Assembly (NCBI RefSeq): GCF_007741475.1
Contig: NZ_CP036261.1
Span: forward strand, 6,077,798-6,141,797
Length of the DNA: 64,000 nt
DNA from: Rosistilla ulvae
Lineage (GTDB): Bacteria > Planctomycetota > Planctomycetia > Pirellulales > Pirellulaceae
Reading direction: 5' to 3'
Shown: one piece after another, positions 9,533 to 18,607 of the stretch
Position numbering within the stretch: position 1 is the first letter of the stretch
Layout: each line of letters starts with the position of its first letter
The notes under the pieces: generated by a model
What the model was told of the DNA's origin: nothing
Databases searched by the model: none
What the model saw: only the letters and a program-made list of their open reading frames with translations
Made by a program: the position numbers and the translations under genes

Positions 9533-9764
9533 CCCAATCCCCAAAACGGAAACAAGTTCAAAGCAGGAGGTGCATTGATAGCGGCAAACACCGCCGATCG
9601 CACCCGATGGAAGCACTGTTAACGATTCCGACGACGACGCGTCAAGGTCGCTCACAAACTGGAAAATAGAGGCCGATCGGCCTTGAGTTGCTGCCCCGAT
9701 CTAACCTACAACCCCCCCGCCAGATCGAGCGATCGAGCACACTGGTCGCTGACCGTCGAGGTCA

Positions 9765-11006
9765 ATGAAACGCTCGTGGGTTGCTAACCGAAGACATATA
9801 AACCGGATGCCGTCATCGTCACTCTGCCGATCCACGATCCTGCCGCTGATGTGGTTGTTGGGGATCGTTGCAGTCGGACAAGAACCGCTGATCCTACAGC
9901 AACCTAGCGGCGCCGGCGCGGCGGGGACTCCGCAATTGCTCCCCTCGCCAAGCACTACGCTGCAACAGCCCGAATACCCCGCCGGCACGGTCGGCGAACC
10001 GATCGTGTTGTCCGACCAACCCCTGACCGACATCGGATACTGTGACTCGGGATACTGCGGTTCCTGCAGCGACGACGGCTCGTGCGTCTCCTGCGGCACC
10101 AACAACTCACACAACGACACATTCAGCGGACGACTGTACTCCGCCTTCTCGGCGGCACTGTGCGATGGCGATCCGTGTTACATGCCCGAATGGCACCTGT
10201 TGGAATCCGCTTCGTTCTGGGTCGATTCGGCTCGTACGCAGAACCGTACACGCGTCCGCTGGGATTATGGCATCGACACGATCCTGCCCGATCGCAGCGA
10301 ATATTTCATGGCCAAGATCGGTGGCAAAGGCCCCGCGCCGCAAACCGGATCGGCGGGCATCAACCGACTCGACTACCACGAGATGAGTCTATATGCCGAG
10401 ACCGCGCGGGGAAAGTTTTCGATGTTCACGGTCACGCCCTATCGATCGCTGTACATGGAACAGGCCGGGCACGGCGCGGGATTTGGCGACATCCAAATCG
10501 GCACCAAAAGCATGCTGCACGACACGCGGATGCTGCAAGTGACGCTACAAACGACGACGTCGATCCCTACCGGGCGAGCAAGAAATGGAGTCGGCACGGG
10601 GCACGTATCGCTGGAACCGGCGCTGCTGATGGGCCTGGCGTTAACCGATCGCGACTTCCTGCAGGCGCAGGCCGCCGAATGGATCCCACTGGGCGGCGAC
10701 TCCCAGTACGCCGGGGCTCTGCTGCGGTGGGGCGTCGCGTGGAACCGGATCGTCTGGCAGCGCGACGCAAAAAACATGATGACCGCCAACTTCGACTTCG
10801 TCGGCTGGTCGTTCCAAGACGGTGCCTACACCGATCCGATCCTCGGCACCCAATCGTCGAGCAATGAAACCTACCTCTACGTTGGCCCCGGCACACGGTT
10901 CCTGTTCTGCGGGAAGTTTGAATTCGGCATCGGCGGACTTTACGCGCTGTCGGAACAACACTTCGCCGAACACCTGATGCGAACCGAACTGACGATGCGA
11001 TACTAA
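9765..11006 (+). CDS. Probable outer-membrane beta-barrel protein
   Basis: This 413-residue protein is preceded by a GAGG ribosome-binding site 5-6 bases from the ATG. It has a long basic N-region followed by a hydrophobic core (STILPLMWLLGIVAVGQ), consistent with a signal peptide; a second ATG at 9807 would give a shorter leader. A Cys-rich segment (CDSGYCGSCSDDGSCVSC, about residues 90-107) precedes the main domain. From about residue 150 to the end, alternating aromatic/polar strands dominate and the protein ends in an aromatic residue (LTMRY), as in barrels inserted by BamA. No family was recognised; related proteins appear to be planctomycete-specific. Function unknown. Confidence 0.68.
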   Translation: MKRSWVANRRHINRMPSSSLCRSTILPLMWLLGIVAVGQEPLILQQPSGAGAAGTPQLLPSPSTTLQQPEYPAGTVGEPIVLSDQPLTDIGYCDSGYCGSCSDDGSCVSCGTNNSHNDTFSGRLYSAFSAALCDGDPCYMPEWHLLESASFWVDSARTQNRTRVRWDYGIDTILPDRSEYFMAKIGGKGPAPQTGSAGINRLDYHEMSLYAETARGKFSMFTVTPYRSLYMEQAGHGAGFGDIQIGTKSMLHDTRMLQVTLQTTTSIPTGRARNGVGTGHVSLEPALLMGLALTDRDFLQAQAAEWIPLGGDSQYAGALLRWGVAWNRIVWQRDAKNMMTANFDFVGWSFQDGAYTDPILGTQSSSNETYLYVGPGTRFLFCGKFEFGIGGLYALSEQHFAEHLMRTELTMRY

Positions 11007-11085
11007 CGCTTCGTCGGGCTATGTTCCACGCAGCGGTTCGGGAACAGTCGTCTTCGCGATGAAGGCCGCCAAGCGAAGCAAAGGG

Positions 11086-12594
11086 CTAGATAAAGTCTTC
11101 GCGTTTGGGACGGCCAGCGAGCAGCCGACGCAGCGCGGTCCGCAGCTCCAAAACCTTCAACGGCATCGACAACAAGACGCGATGCGGCCCCATCTTGGCC
11201 TGGCGAATCAAGTTCTGTTGCGATTGATCGGCTAACAGAACCGCAGGGATATCCGCGGTATGTTCCTCGCTTGCGAACCGATTAAACGCTTCCAACGCCA
11301 ACGATCCCAATTCCGAAGCGGAGAAGATCACGCAATCCGCGGGCGGATCATCGCCGGGAACAAACCGCCCCAAAGCGCGAACGGGATCGGAGATCACAAG
11401 CACGCGGTAGCCACGTTTTTTCAACCGATCGCGGACGACATCTTGAAGCGACGCCTTCGATTCGACCAGCATCACAAACCGACCTTCGCCTTCGTTGGTT
11501 GGCATTTCGCCCGACGCAACCTTCGCCGCGACGGCGGGACCTCCCTCGCGGATCTGCTTCATCCGCACCAACGCCTGCTTCCCTTCCAACTGCAGCGCCG
11601 CTGCGCTTTGCAGTCGTTTTTCAGGATCGAACTCCAACGCCTTGGCGACGACTTGGATCGCTGGCACCGGAAGCGTGGGATCGATCTGTCCGATCGGTTT
11701 AATATCTTGGAACCGCCCGACATTTAGGCGTTTCATCCGCTCCCGAGTCTCGGTCAACGGCGGTTCGCCACAGAGCATCGTGTACAACATCGCCCCGGCG
11801 AAAAAGACGTCGCTGCGAGGATCGTCCTTGCGGACGTTGGTGCCGCGTTCCAGAGCGGCATAATCGATCGCCCGCGCGTTGGGACAATCGGCGACCTTTT
11901 CCGGGTTCTCGCGGTCGGCCAACGCCGCCAACCCAAAATCGACAAGCTTGGCTCTACCCTCCGAAGAGACGAGAACGTTCGACAATTTCAAGTCGCGATG
12001 CGAAATCCCCAGCGAAGCCGCATACGACAGCCCCGATGCGATATCGACCAACAACTTCATCGCGATCTCGGGCTGCAGCTTGCCGCGGATCCGGACCAGA
12101 TCGCGAAGCGTCTCCCCCTCGACAAACTCCATCACCATGAAGGGGTTCTTCACGTTGGGATCGACTTCGTAGATCGAAACGATGTTGGGGTGACGCAAAC
12201 GCAGCCCCATCCTTCCCTCGCGAAGAAACTGCTCCATCTGAGCCACTTCGTCGCGGTACCGCTTCCGCAGCACCTTCAAGGCCACAACCTGATTCGTCTC
12301 GCAATGGGTGGCGCGATAGACGCGGGCAAACGTTCCCGCACCGATCAGATACAGCACCTTATATTTGCCGTAGAAGTAGCCCGACCGCTCCCCTTTGCGG
12401 AGCTTGTCGAGTTGCAAGTTGGTCAGCAACCCCTTGCCGTGCAAGATCTTGATGAAGTCATGGATCGTCGATTCACCGGTCCCGACCTCCGAACGCGCCG
12501 CCTCTACTTCGGCCATCGGCGCCAGCCCGAGGTCGACGATTCGTGATGCGAGTTGTTCCGGGGTGAATTCAATCATTTTCGTGTCGCGTCGCAT
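11086..12594 (-). CDS. Serine/threonine protein kinase with C-terminal degenerate receiver domain
   Basis: This 502-residue protein has a 70-residue N-terminal helical extension. A Hanks-type kinase domain follows (about residues 77-345): glycine loop LIGAGTFARVYRA, catalytic lysine in VALKVLRK, catalytic loop HRDLKLSN, Mg-binding DFGLA. No transmembrane segment is visible, so it is probably cytoplasmic. The last 130 residues (from GRFVMLVESKASLQ) have the alternating pattern of a response-regulator receiver, but the phospho-acceptor Asp is replaced (CVIFSASELG), so it is probably a pseudo-receiver. A second start (MIEFTPEQ) lies at 12576. The small gene upstream at 12681-12971 may be in the same transcript. 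Confidence 0.9.
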   Translation of the reverse strand: MRRDTKMIEFTPEQLASRIVDLGLAPMAEVEAARSEVGTGESTIHDFIKILHGKGLLTNLQLDKLRKGERSGYFYGKYKVLYLIGAGTFARVYRATHCETNQVVALKVLRKRYRDEVAQMEQFLREGRMGLRLRHPNIVSIYEVDPNVKNPFMVMEFVEGETLRDLVRIRGKLQPEIAMKLLVDIASGLSYAASLGISHRDLKLSNVLVSSEGRAKLVDFGLAALADRENPEKVADCPNARAIDYAALERGTNVRKDDPRSDVFFAGAMLYTMLCGEPPLTETRERMKRLNVGRFQDIKPIGQIDPTLPVPAIQVVAKALEFDPEKRLQSAAALQLEGKQALVRMKQIREGGPAVAAKVASGEMPTNEGEGRFVMLVESKASLQDVVRDRLKKRGYRVLVISDPVRALGRFVPGDDPPADCVIFSASELGSLALEAFNRFASEEHTADIPAVLLADQSQQNLIRQAKMGPHRVLLSMPLKVLELRTALRRLLAGRPKREDFI

Positions 12595-12680
12595 TCCTGC
12601 GATTTGGGAATCTCATCAATCCTGCCAGGGAGCCGACCGAACGCGTGCGGCGTTGGGTTCTCGAACGTTGTCGGTACGAC

Positions 12681-12971
12681 CTATTCGTGGTCGCCGTTGT
12701 TTGTCCCTTCGATCTGGTCTCGCAGCGTGTCGCGTTCGCGACGAGTCGCTTCCAAATCGAAGACCAAATATTTCATATCCAACCGCAATTGAGCCAACGC
12801 TTCTTGGACCAAGTTCAAGATCCGACGACGACGCGAACTGCACTCGACGACGCGAAGCAGCGATGGAGCAAGCGTTTCACGATGCTCTTGGGGCAGAGTA
12901 TCGAACGCTTGGATCAGCTCTTGAATCTCGATCGGGGTGTCTTCGCTGGTCTGTGGTGCGGTAAATGCCAT
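12681..12971 (-). CDS. Small conserved-looking protein of unknown function
   Basis: This 96-residue hydrophilic protein has a helical, heptad-rich second half (LNLVQEALAQLRLDMKYLVF, DLEATRRERDTLRDQIEG) suggesting a coiled coil. No signal peptide or membrane segment is present. It lies 86 bases upstream of the kinase gene on the same strand, so it may be co-transcribed and could be a partner or substrate; this is inference from position only. Composition is protein-like and clearly better than the overlapping plus-strand frame. Confidence 0.65.
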   Translation of the reverse strand: MAFTAPQTSEDTPIEIQELIQAFDTLPQEHRETLAPSLLRVVECSSRRRRILNLVQEALAQLRLDMKYLVFDLEATRRERDTLRDQIEGTNNGDHE

Positions 12972-13241
12972 CGGCTAGAACTCCAGTAAAAAGAAAAGGT
13001 TGTCGTGTGAGTGCAAATTGTGGTAGAGCAGTCTCAGTGCCAAACTTTGGCCAGCACCGTGTTTCGATCCGCAACTCCTTTGCAGACAACTCTTTACAGC
13101 GAATCAGCTTCCGAGAGGGGGCGCTGCCTGGGTTGCAAAAACGCAACACGCCAGACTGCCTTTTTTAACGCAAGCCGTTGTTTTCAAACGACTTACGACA
13201 TTGAACCCACGCGTCCCCATGGCGATGCCTTAAATCAACAG

Positions 13242-16001
13242 ATGAAGCGACAGCCCCACCCGATTGGCATCCGCAGGCCAAGTGCTTCCCGCACTTCCGC
13301 TGATAACCATCTTCCGCAACGGGAGCAGGGTGGTCAACATTTAGTCTGGGTAACCTTAGCGATTGCGGTAATTTCTCCGCTGTTTTTCCCAAAATATTCT
13401 CGCGCCCAGATCCAGGACTCATTCGATGGCGGAGCGCCGGTTTGGCAGCTCGACCGCGAGGACTGTGGGGCACAGATCATCACCCATCAACGGATCTCTT
13501 CGGGAGGCCGCGATGCCGGACCGTGCGAATCGATCTCGTTGCAAACCGGCCCCGGCACGCGAGCGGAATTCATCTACCGGATCGTGCCGACCGAGGTCAT
13601 CGACGAACTGGTGGGATCGCTCTGGTTCTGGGCTCAACGACCGGGAGCTCGGATGTCGCTGCGCGTCCGCTTTCCCTTTGCCCTCGACCCGCGAACCGGC
13701 CAACCGGCGATCGCGCGAATCGGAAACGCGACCTACTCCCAACCGGGACAATGGCAACAGCTCTCGCTGACCAACGCCCAACAACAACTGGTCGTTCAAC
13801 AGGCGGTGCTACGCAACGCGTTGGGCCGCGAAGTCGATCTGCGACAGCCCTACATCGACGCGGTCACGATCAACGCGTACGCCGGCCCCGGCACCGAAAA
13901 CATCCGCATCGACGATCTCCGCATCGATCGCGCGTTGCCCGTCCAATTGAACCGTCTGGAAAACCGCAGCTCTCCAACCGACGCGACCGACGTCGCAACG
14001 CGAGCCGCGTTCCCCGTTGGCGTCGTCAAACGGTTCCTCGAATACAACGGGGAAGCGCTCCCCTGGCTGAAGGCCAACGGATTTACCGGCATCTTGATGC
14101 AACACGTTCCCGATGCGGCGATCTTGCGCGAAGCGAATCAAGCGGGGATCGAGATCATCGCCCCCTACGCCACCGTGGAACGCAAGGACCTCACGAATCT
14201 GTTGGCCCCCGTGATCGCTTGGAATCTGGGGGACGCGCTTTTGGAAAAAGATGTCCCGCGAAGTGTCGATATCGCAGGTCGTTTGCGACGTCTGCCCGGC
14301 GTGTTGCGTCGCGAATTGGTCGCGTTCCCGATCGAATCGCATCGCCAATATCGTTCGGTCAGCGATTGTTTGGCAATCGATCTGCCGCCGCCGGTCCGTG
14401 GGCTGAAGCCAGCGGAGGAATCGGCGTGGCAAGCCGAAGCGATCCGCAGCACCGGACACGCCCCACGATTCTTGACCGCAATCGCCAGTGGGCCCAGTCG
14501 AGCGTTGCGCGAACAGATCGACGGCCTGGCCCGTTGCACCGACACCACGCCGATCGACGATTACGGCTGGCACGCGACTTGGCTGCAGACGATGCGTGCG
14601 TTGGAAACGTCGCCATGTGGAATCGTCTTTCGATCCAGCGGTGCATTGGACAGCGGCCGCGCCGAAGATTTCCAACGCGCCAGCGTGCTGCGGTTGATCA
14701 ATCGATTCATCACCCTGACCCAGACGATCGTATCGACCGGAGCAGCGACCACCGAACTGAAATGTTACGACGCCGACTATCGGGCGCGTCATATCCGCAA
14801 CGGCAATCTCGGCTTGATCATCGCCACGTCGACCAGCAGCGTCGGCACCATGCCTCACGCCGGCAACGGTAAGGTCTTGCGAATCGCAATCCCTCCAGCG
14901 CTCCGCGGCCAACAGATCTTTCGGTTCAGCGGGATGCAGTTGGAACGGATGAAGCTCGACGCGACGCCCGGCGGATCGACCGTCGACGTCGTCGCTCCCG
15001 ATTTTGTAGAGCTGTTTATCGTCTCGAACGACCCGGCAGCGACCGCCCGCTTCGATCGCGGGCTGCATCAAACGTCCAGCCAAATCGGCTTCGATCGCTG
15101 GCAATTGGTTCGCGAATCGCTGAAACGAACCACCCGCGACTGGGATTCGATGCGGCAACTCGGGCTCTCGACGCCCACCGATTCGGCCTACACCATTTTG
15201 CAGCAAGCCAATCGAGCCCTCGATGAATCGGCGCGGGTCCACCAATCGGGCGACGTTGCATCGGCCTACCGCCTGCTCCGTCGCGCCGACGCCTGGGACG
15301 TCCAAGCGACCAGCCAATTGATCGACGCGTTGGCTTTTGATCAAGACCGGATCGTCAGCCACCCCGCACTACACGCCCCAAATTCGGCAGGCCTATATGT
15401 CGGCATGTTACCGCGATTCGATAAGGGGAACTGGAAACAGGACCCAACAGTTTTGAACCCGTTCGAAAATCCACAGCTCTGGGAACGCTCGGGCTGGACT
15501 CACGATCGTCGCCGCGAAGATCTGGCTCGATCGGACGTCCAAATCGTGGAACAGGCAGGCAACGCATTGACAGCGCTCTCGCTGTCGACGCAAAGTCTCA
15601 GCGGCCAACCGCTGCCGGGCGGGTATGCCGGCACGATGTTGCGCGGCCGCAGCCAATCGATTCGCTGCCAGCAAGGCGATTGCCTGCGAATCGACGCCCG
15701 GATTCGAATCCGCAGCGCGGGGCCGATGCGGCCGCACCGCGGCGCCCTGATCTACGATTCGTATGCCGGTTCGGAACTCGGCCTATTCGTCCGCCCCGAC
15801 AACAAATGGCACAACATTCGACTCTACCGGGTCGCGACGAACAACCAACCGCTGCAAACAACTTTCGAATTGATCGGCGAAGGCGAACTGCAGTTGGAAC
15901 AGTTCTCCGTCTCCAAGTGGGTACCCAAATCGGCCCCCCTGCCGATTCGTCCGTTGATCGGCACCCGCCCCGACGCGATCATCAATGAACCGGTTCGCTA
16001 A
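13242..16001 (+). CDS. Large secreted protein of unknown function with TIM-barrel-like middle
   Basis: The frame is open from 13011, but the ATG at 13242 gives a more sensible 919-residue product with an N-terminal hydrophobic segment (LVWVTLAIAVISPLFF, cleavage near SRA-QIQ). The first mature domain (about 55-220) reads like a beta-sandwich module (AEFIYRIVPTEV, IRIDDLRIDRAL). A middle region (about 240-500) has repeating strand/helix pattern (FLEYNGEALPWLKANGFTG, IEIIAPYAT, VIAWNLGDAL) suggestive of a glycoside-hydrolase-like TIM barrel. A helical region and a final beta-rich domain (HRGALIYDSYAGSELGLFV) follow. Catalytic residues cannot be assigned. Single gene in a large gap between the kinase and the sigma factor. 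Confidence 0.75.
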   Translation: MKRQPHPIGIRRPSASRTSADNHLPQREQGGQHLVWVTLAIAVISPLFFPKYSRAQIQDSFDGGAPVWQLDREDCGAQIITHQRISSGGRDAGPCESISLQTGPGTRAEFIYRIVPTEVIDELVGSLWFWAQRPGARMSLRVRFPFALDPRTGQPAIARIGNATYSQPGQWQQLSLTNAQQQLVVQQAVLRNALGREVDLRQPYIDAVTINAYAGPGTENIRIDDLRIDRALPVQLNRLENRSSPTDATDVATRAAFPVGVVKRFLEYNGEALPWLKANGFTGILMQHVPDAAILREANQAGIEIIAPYATVERKDLTNLLAPVIAWNLGDALLEKDVPRSVDIAGRLRRLPGVLRRELVAFPIESHRQYRSVSDCLAIDLPPPVRGLKPAEESAWQAEAIRSTGHAPRFLTAIASGPSRALREQIDGLARCTDTTPIDDYGWHATWLQTMRALETSPCGIVFRSSGALDSGRAEDFQRASVLRLINRFITLTQTIVSTGAATTELKCYDADYRARHIRNGNLGLIIATSTSSVGTMPHAGNGKVLRIAIPPALRGQQIFRFSGMQLERMKLDATPGGSTVDVVAPDFVELFIVSNDPAATARFDRGLHQTSSQIGFDRWQLVRESLKRTTRDWDSMRQLGLSTPTDSAYTILQQANRALDESARVHQSGDVASAYRLLRRADAWDVQATSQLIDALAFDQDRIVSHPALHAPNSAGLYVGMLPRFDKGNWKQDPTVLNPFENPQLWERSGWTHDRRREDLARSDVQIVEQAGNALTALSLSTQSLSGQPLPGGYAGTMLRGRSQSIRCQQGDCLRIDARIRIRSAGPMRPHRGALIYDSYAGSELGLFVRPDNKWHNIRLYRVATNNQPLQTTFELIGEGELQLEQFSVSKWVPKSAPLPIRPLIGTRPDAIINEPVR

Positions 16002-16279
16002 CCGGCTCGCCTTTACATCGTCGGTACGCTCTCTGCCCCCAGCACCGGTGTCGGCACATCCGCTAGACAAAGCAGAACCGTTGCGATCGCGCAACTCGGT
16101 TCAAGCGTCACGGACAACCTAATTCCGGCATCTTTTCAGAACGTCTGCAGCGCACGCCGATAACCCATGTGTAAGGCGAATTCAAACAATGCTTTTGCTC
16201 TACGGCTTTCCATCACGCGACCTCCCAATCCGCGACGGAACGGCCTTTGTTTCCTCCCAATTGTGCAGAAGGCAATCCC

Positions 16280-17194
16280 ATGGTCGAAGAACTAGTGGCT
16301 GTTGATCCAGGTCTTGAAGATATCAAAGCGGCGCGTTCACGAACGACGACACGGGTCAAAGATCCCGCCGTTCAATCGCCCCTGGAAACCTATCTTCGCG
16401 AGATCAATGAGACCGCACTGCTGTCGGCTGAAGAAGAACAGCAACTCGCCGGCGGGATCGCTCAAGGCGACGTGATGGCCCGCGACCGAATGGTCCGTGC
16501 CAACCTGCGATTGGTCGTCAACATCGCTCGCGGCTACACCGGCAAAGGCCTCGGATTGCAAGATCTGATCGAAGAGGGAAACCTGGGGCTGTTGCGAGCT
16601 GTCGAAGGTTTCGACCCCGCCGTCGGAACGCGGTTCAGCACCTACGCCAGCTATTGGATCAAACAATCGATCAAACGCGCTCTGATCAACAGCGCCAAGA
16701 CGATTCGGATCCCCGCCTACATGGTTGAATTGCTCAGCAAATGGCGTCGGGCAACGGCGCGGCTGACCGAAGAACTCGGCCGCACCCCGACCAACGAAGA
16801 GGTCGCTCGCGTGCTGGGCCTTCCGAAGAAGAAGCTGCCGATCATCAAAAAAGCGATCCGCATCAACAACAGCACGCCGCAGAGCGATCAATCCGAATCG
16901 GGATGGTCGCTGGGCGAGATGGTGATGGATGAGAAGCAGAAGAGCCCCGACGACGCGATGCAAGATGACGACATCATGCACCATGCGATGCAGATGCTCG
17001 GCCGCCTGGAATCGCGTGAAGCGACCGTGATCAAGATGCGATTTGGACTCGACGGCAGCGAACCCCACACGCTGAAAGAAATCGGTGCCGAACTGGGACT
17101 GACCCGCGAACGCGTCCGTCAAATCGAAACCGAAGCGCTCAACCGCATGGCCGATGCCCTCAAAGACCCCAAAGAACGTATCGGCCTGGCATAA
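16280..17194 (+). CDS. RNA polymerase sigma-70 family factor (RpoD/group 2 type)
   Basis: Starting at the ATG at 16280 (AGAAGG ribosome-binding site 8 bases upstream) the product is 304 residues. Regions are in order: 1.2 (PLETYLREINETALLSAEEE), 2 (DLIEEGNLGLLRAVEGFDP, RFSTYASYWIKQSIKRAL), 3 (VELLSKWRRATARLTEELGR) and 4 (EATVIKMRFGLDG, LTRERVRQIETEALNRM). The long N-terminal region 1.1 and non-conserved insert of a primary RpoD are missing, so a group 2 (stress or housekeeping-like) factor is more likely. The final residues KDPKERIGLA are duplicated in the DNA beyond the stop codon (see repeat at 17162-17339). An alternative TTG start at 16247 is less likely. Confidence 0.93.
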   Translation: MVEELVAVDPGLEDIKAARSRTTTRVKDPAVQSPLETYLREINETALLSAEEEQQLAGGIAQGDVMARDRMVRANLRLVVNIARGYTGKGLGLQDLIEEGNLGLLRAVEGFDPAVGTRFSTYASYWIKQSIKRALINSAKTIRIPAYMVELLSKWRRATARLTEELGRTPTNEEVARVLGLPKKKLPIIKKAIRINNSTPQSDQSESGWSLGEMVMDEKQKSPDDAMQDDDIMHHAMQMLGRLESREATVIKMRFGLDGSEPHTLKEIGAELGLTRERVRQIETEALNRMADALKDPKERIGLA

Positions 17195-17339
17195 GTAGAA
17201 CGCGCCCGAAGCCCCACTTGGATCAAGCGCGTAAAGGATCCGAAAGAACGCATCGGACTGGCATAACGACGCACGCGCTCGATGCCCCGTTTGGACCAAG
17301 CGAGAAAAGGCTCCGATAGAGCGCATCGAGTTGGCACAA
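17162..17339 (+). repeat. Degenerating tandem duplication of the sigma factor gene tail
   Basis: The last ten codons of the sigma gene (AAAGACCCCAAAGAACGTAT.. ending GGCATAA at 17194) recur after the stop: AAGGATCCGAAAGAACGCAT.. ending GGCATAA at 17266, and a more decayed AAGGCTCCGATAGAGCGCAT.. ending GGCACAA at 17339. The period is 72-73 bases. Copy 2 is in the same reading frame as the gene, so readthrough of the first TAA would add a second KDPKERIGLA tail. This explains the otherwise gene-free spacer before the convergent gene at 17358. Confidence 0.85.
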
Positions 17340-17357
17340 TCCGAGCGCGATCGATAC

Positions 17358-18290
17358 TTACGCCTTCACGATAAAGTTCCGCAGGAAATCATGGCTCTGC
17401 CGCAGGGCAGCTTTCCGCGATTCCAACGTCCCTTCGTACGCTCGATCTTCGACCTCCACGCAGACCGGGCCGGCATAACCACTGTCCCCCAAGACCGACA
17501 GAAAACGCCCCCAATCGATCTCGCCAAGCCCCGGCAGTTTGGGACAGTGGTATTCCAGCGGATTGGCCATGATGCCAACTTGGTTCAAGCGATGCCGATC
17601 GACGCGGACATCCTTGGCGTGCGCGTGGAAGATCCGATCGGCAAAGTCCCACACCGGTTGGATGTGATCGATCTGTTGCCAGACCAAGTGCGAGGGATCG
17701 AAGTTCAAACCGAAGTGATCGCTCGGGATCGCATCGAACATCCGTCGCCAGATCGCCGGCGTCGTCGCTAGGTTCTTGCCGCCCGGCCATTCGTCGTCGG
17801 TGAAGAACATCGGACAGTTTTCGATCCCGATCCGCACCCCGTGCTGTTCAGCCGCCGCGATGATCGGTCGCCAGGTTTCCAAGAACCGCGGCCAGTTGGC
17901 GTCGACCGATTTGGTCCAGTCGCGGCCGACGAAGGTGTTCAATTGCGGGATGCTCAACTGCTGGCAAGCTTTGATGAGCGCGTGCAGATGTTCGACCGCT
18001 GCCGCCGCTTCGTCCAGATCGCCAGCCAACGGATTCGGATAATAACCGAGTCCCGAGATCGCTACGCCATGCTTTTGCGTGAGGGCCCCGATCGCGTCGA
18101 CCTCCGCCGGCCCCAGCGCCGCGGTATCGATATGCGTGATCCCGGCATACCGCCGCTCCGCCTTCCCCTGCGGCCAACACATCACCTCGACACAGTCGTA
18201 ACCGATCTCCGCGGCAACGGCCAACACTTCGTCCAAGGACAACTCGGGCAAAATCGCACTCACAAAACCTAATTGCAACACAGCGGTCAA
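17358..18290 (-). CDS. Sugar phosphate isomerase/epimerase (xylose isomerase-like TIM barrel)
   Basis: This 310-residue protein belongs to the AP endonuclease 2/xylose isomerase-like superfamily. Metal-ligand positions are visible in order: IGIENCP (Glu), LNFDPSHL (Asp/His), FHAHAKD (His) and VCVEVED (Glu) near the C-terminus. No signal peptide is present, so it is cytoplasmic, likely acting on a sugar, inositol or keto-sugar. Such genes are heavily expanded in planctomycetes. It stands alone, convergent with the sigma factor and divergent from dapL. The exact substrate cannot be told. Confidence 0.88.
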   Translation of the reverse strand: MTAVLQLGFVSAILPELSLDEVLAVAAEIGYDCVEVMCWPQGKAERRYAGITHIDTAALGPAEVDAIGALTQKHGVAISGLGYYPNPLAGDLDEAAAAVEHLHALIKACQQLSIPQLNTFVGRDWTKSVDANWPRFLETWRPIIAAAEQHGVRIGIENCPMFFTDDEWPGGKNLATTPAIWRRMFDAIPSDHFGLNFDPSHLVWQQIDHIQPVWDFADRIFHAHAKDVRVDRHRLNQVGIMANPLEYHCPKLPGLGEIDWGRFLSVLGDSGYAGPVCVEVEDRAYEGTLESRKAALRQSHDFLRNFIVKA

Positions 18291-18607
18291 ACTCCTTCAA
18301 ATCGGTTCTAGCGGTGACAGATGCCCGCGGCGATGCGGCTGCGGCGACCGCGTCGGCTGCCAGCCGGAAGACACAGGTTCCCGAGGCATCTGCGGATCCC
18401 CGAGCGGGACGCAGCGAAAACGCTGGATTATACGGGCTGATTCGCGCTGTCGGAACCATCGACGGGGCATCGGATCGGGGCCCGCACCATTGCCCAATAC
18501 AGCCTCGCCCGGTAGATTCGCTGCATATCTTCAATTAAAGCATTTACTTAAATTGAGATCGCCAGGTTAAGTCTCCTTCCCCCATATAAAAAACATTCCA
18601 TACGCTG

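Noticed and set aside
12645-12989. Plus-strand frame overlapping the small helical protein gene
   Set aside because: The minus-strand frame has better helical composition and is co-directional with the kinase.
13809-15362. Long minus-strand frame opposite the 919-residue secreted protein
   Set aside because: Antisense shadow; composition (Arg/Asp/Gln repeats) lacks domain character and no ribosome-binding site.
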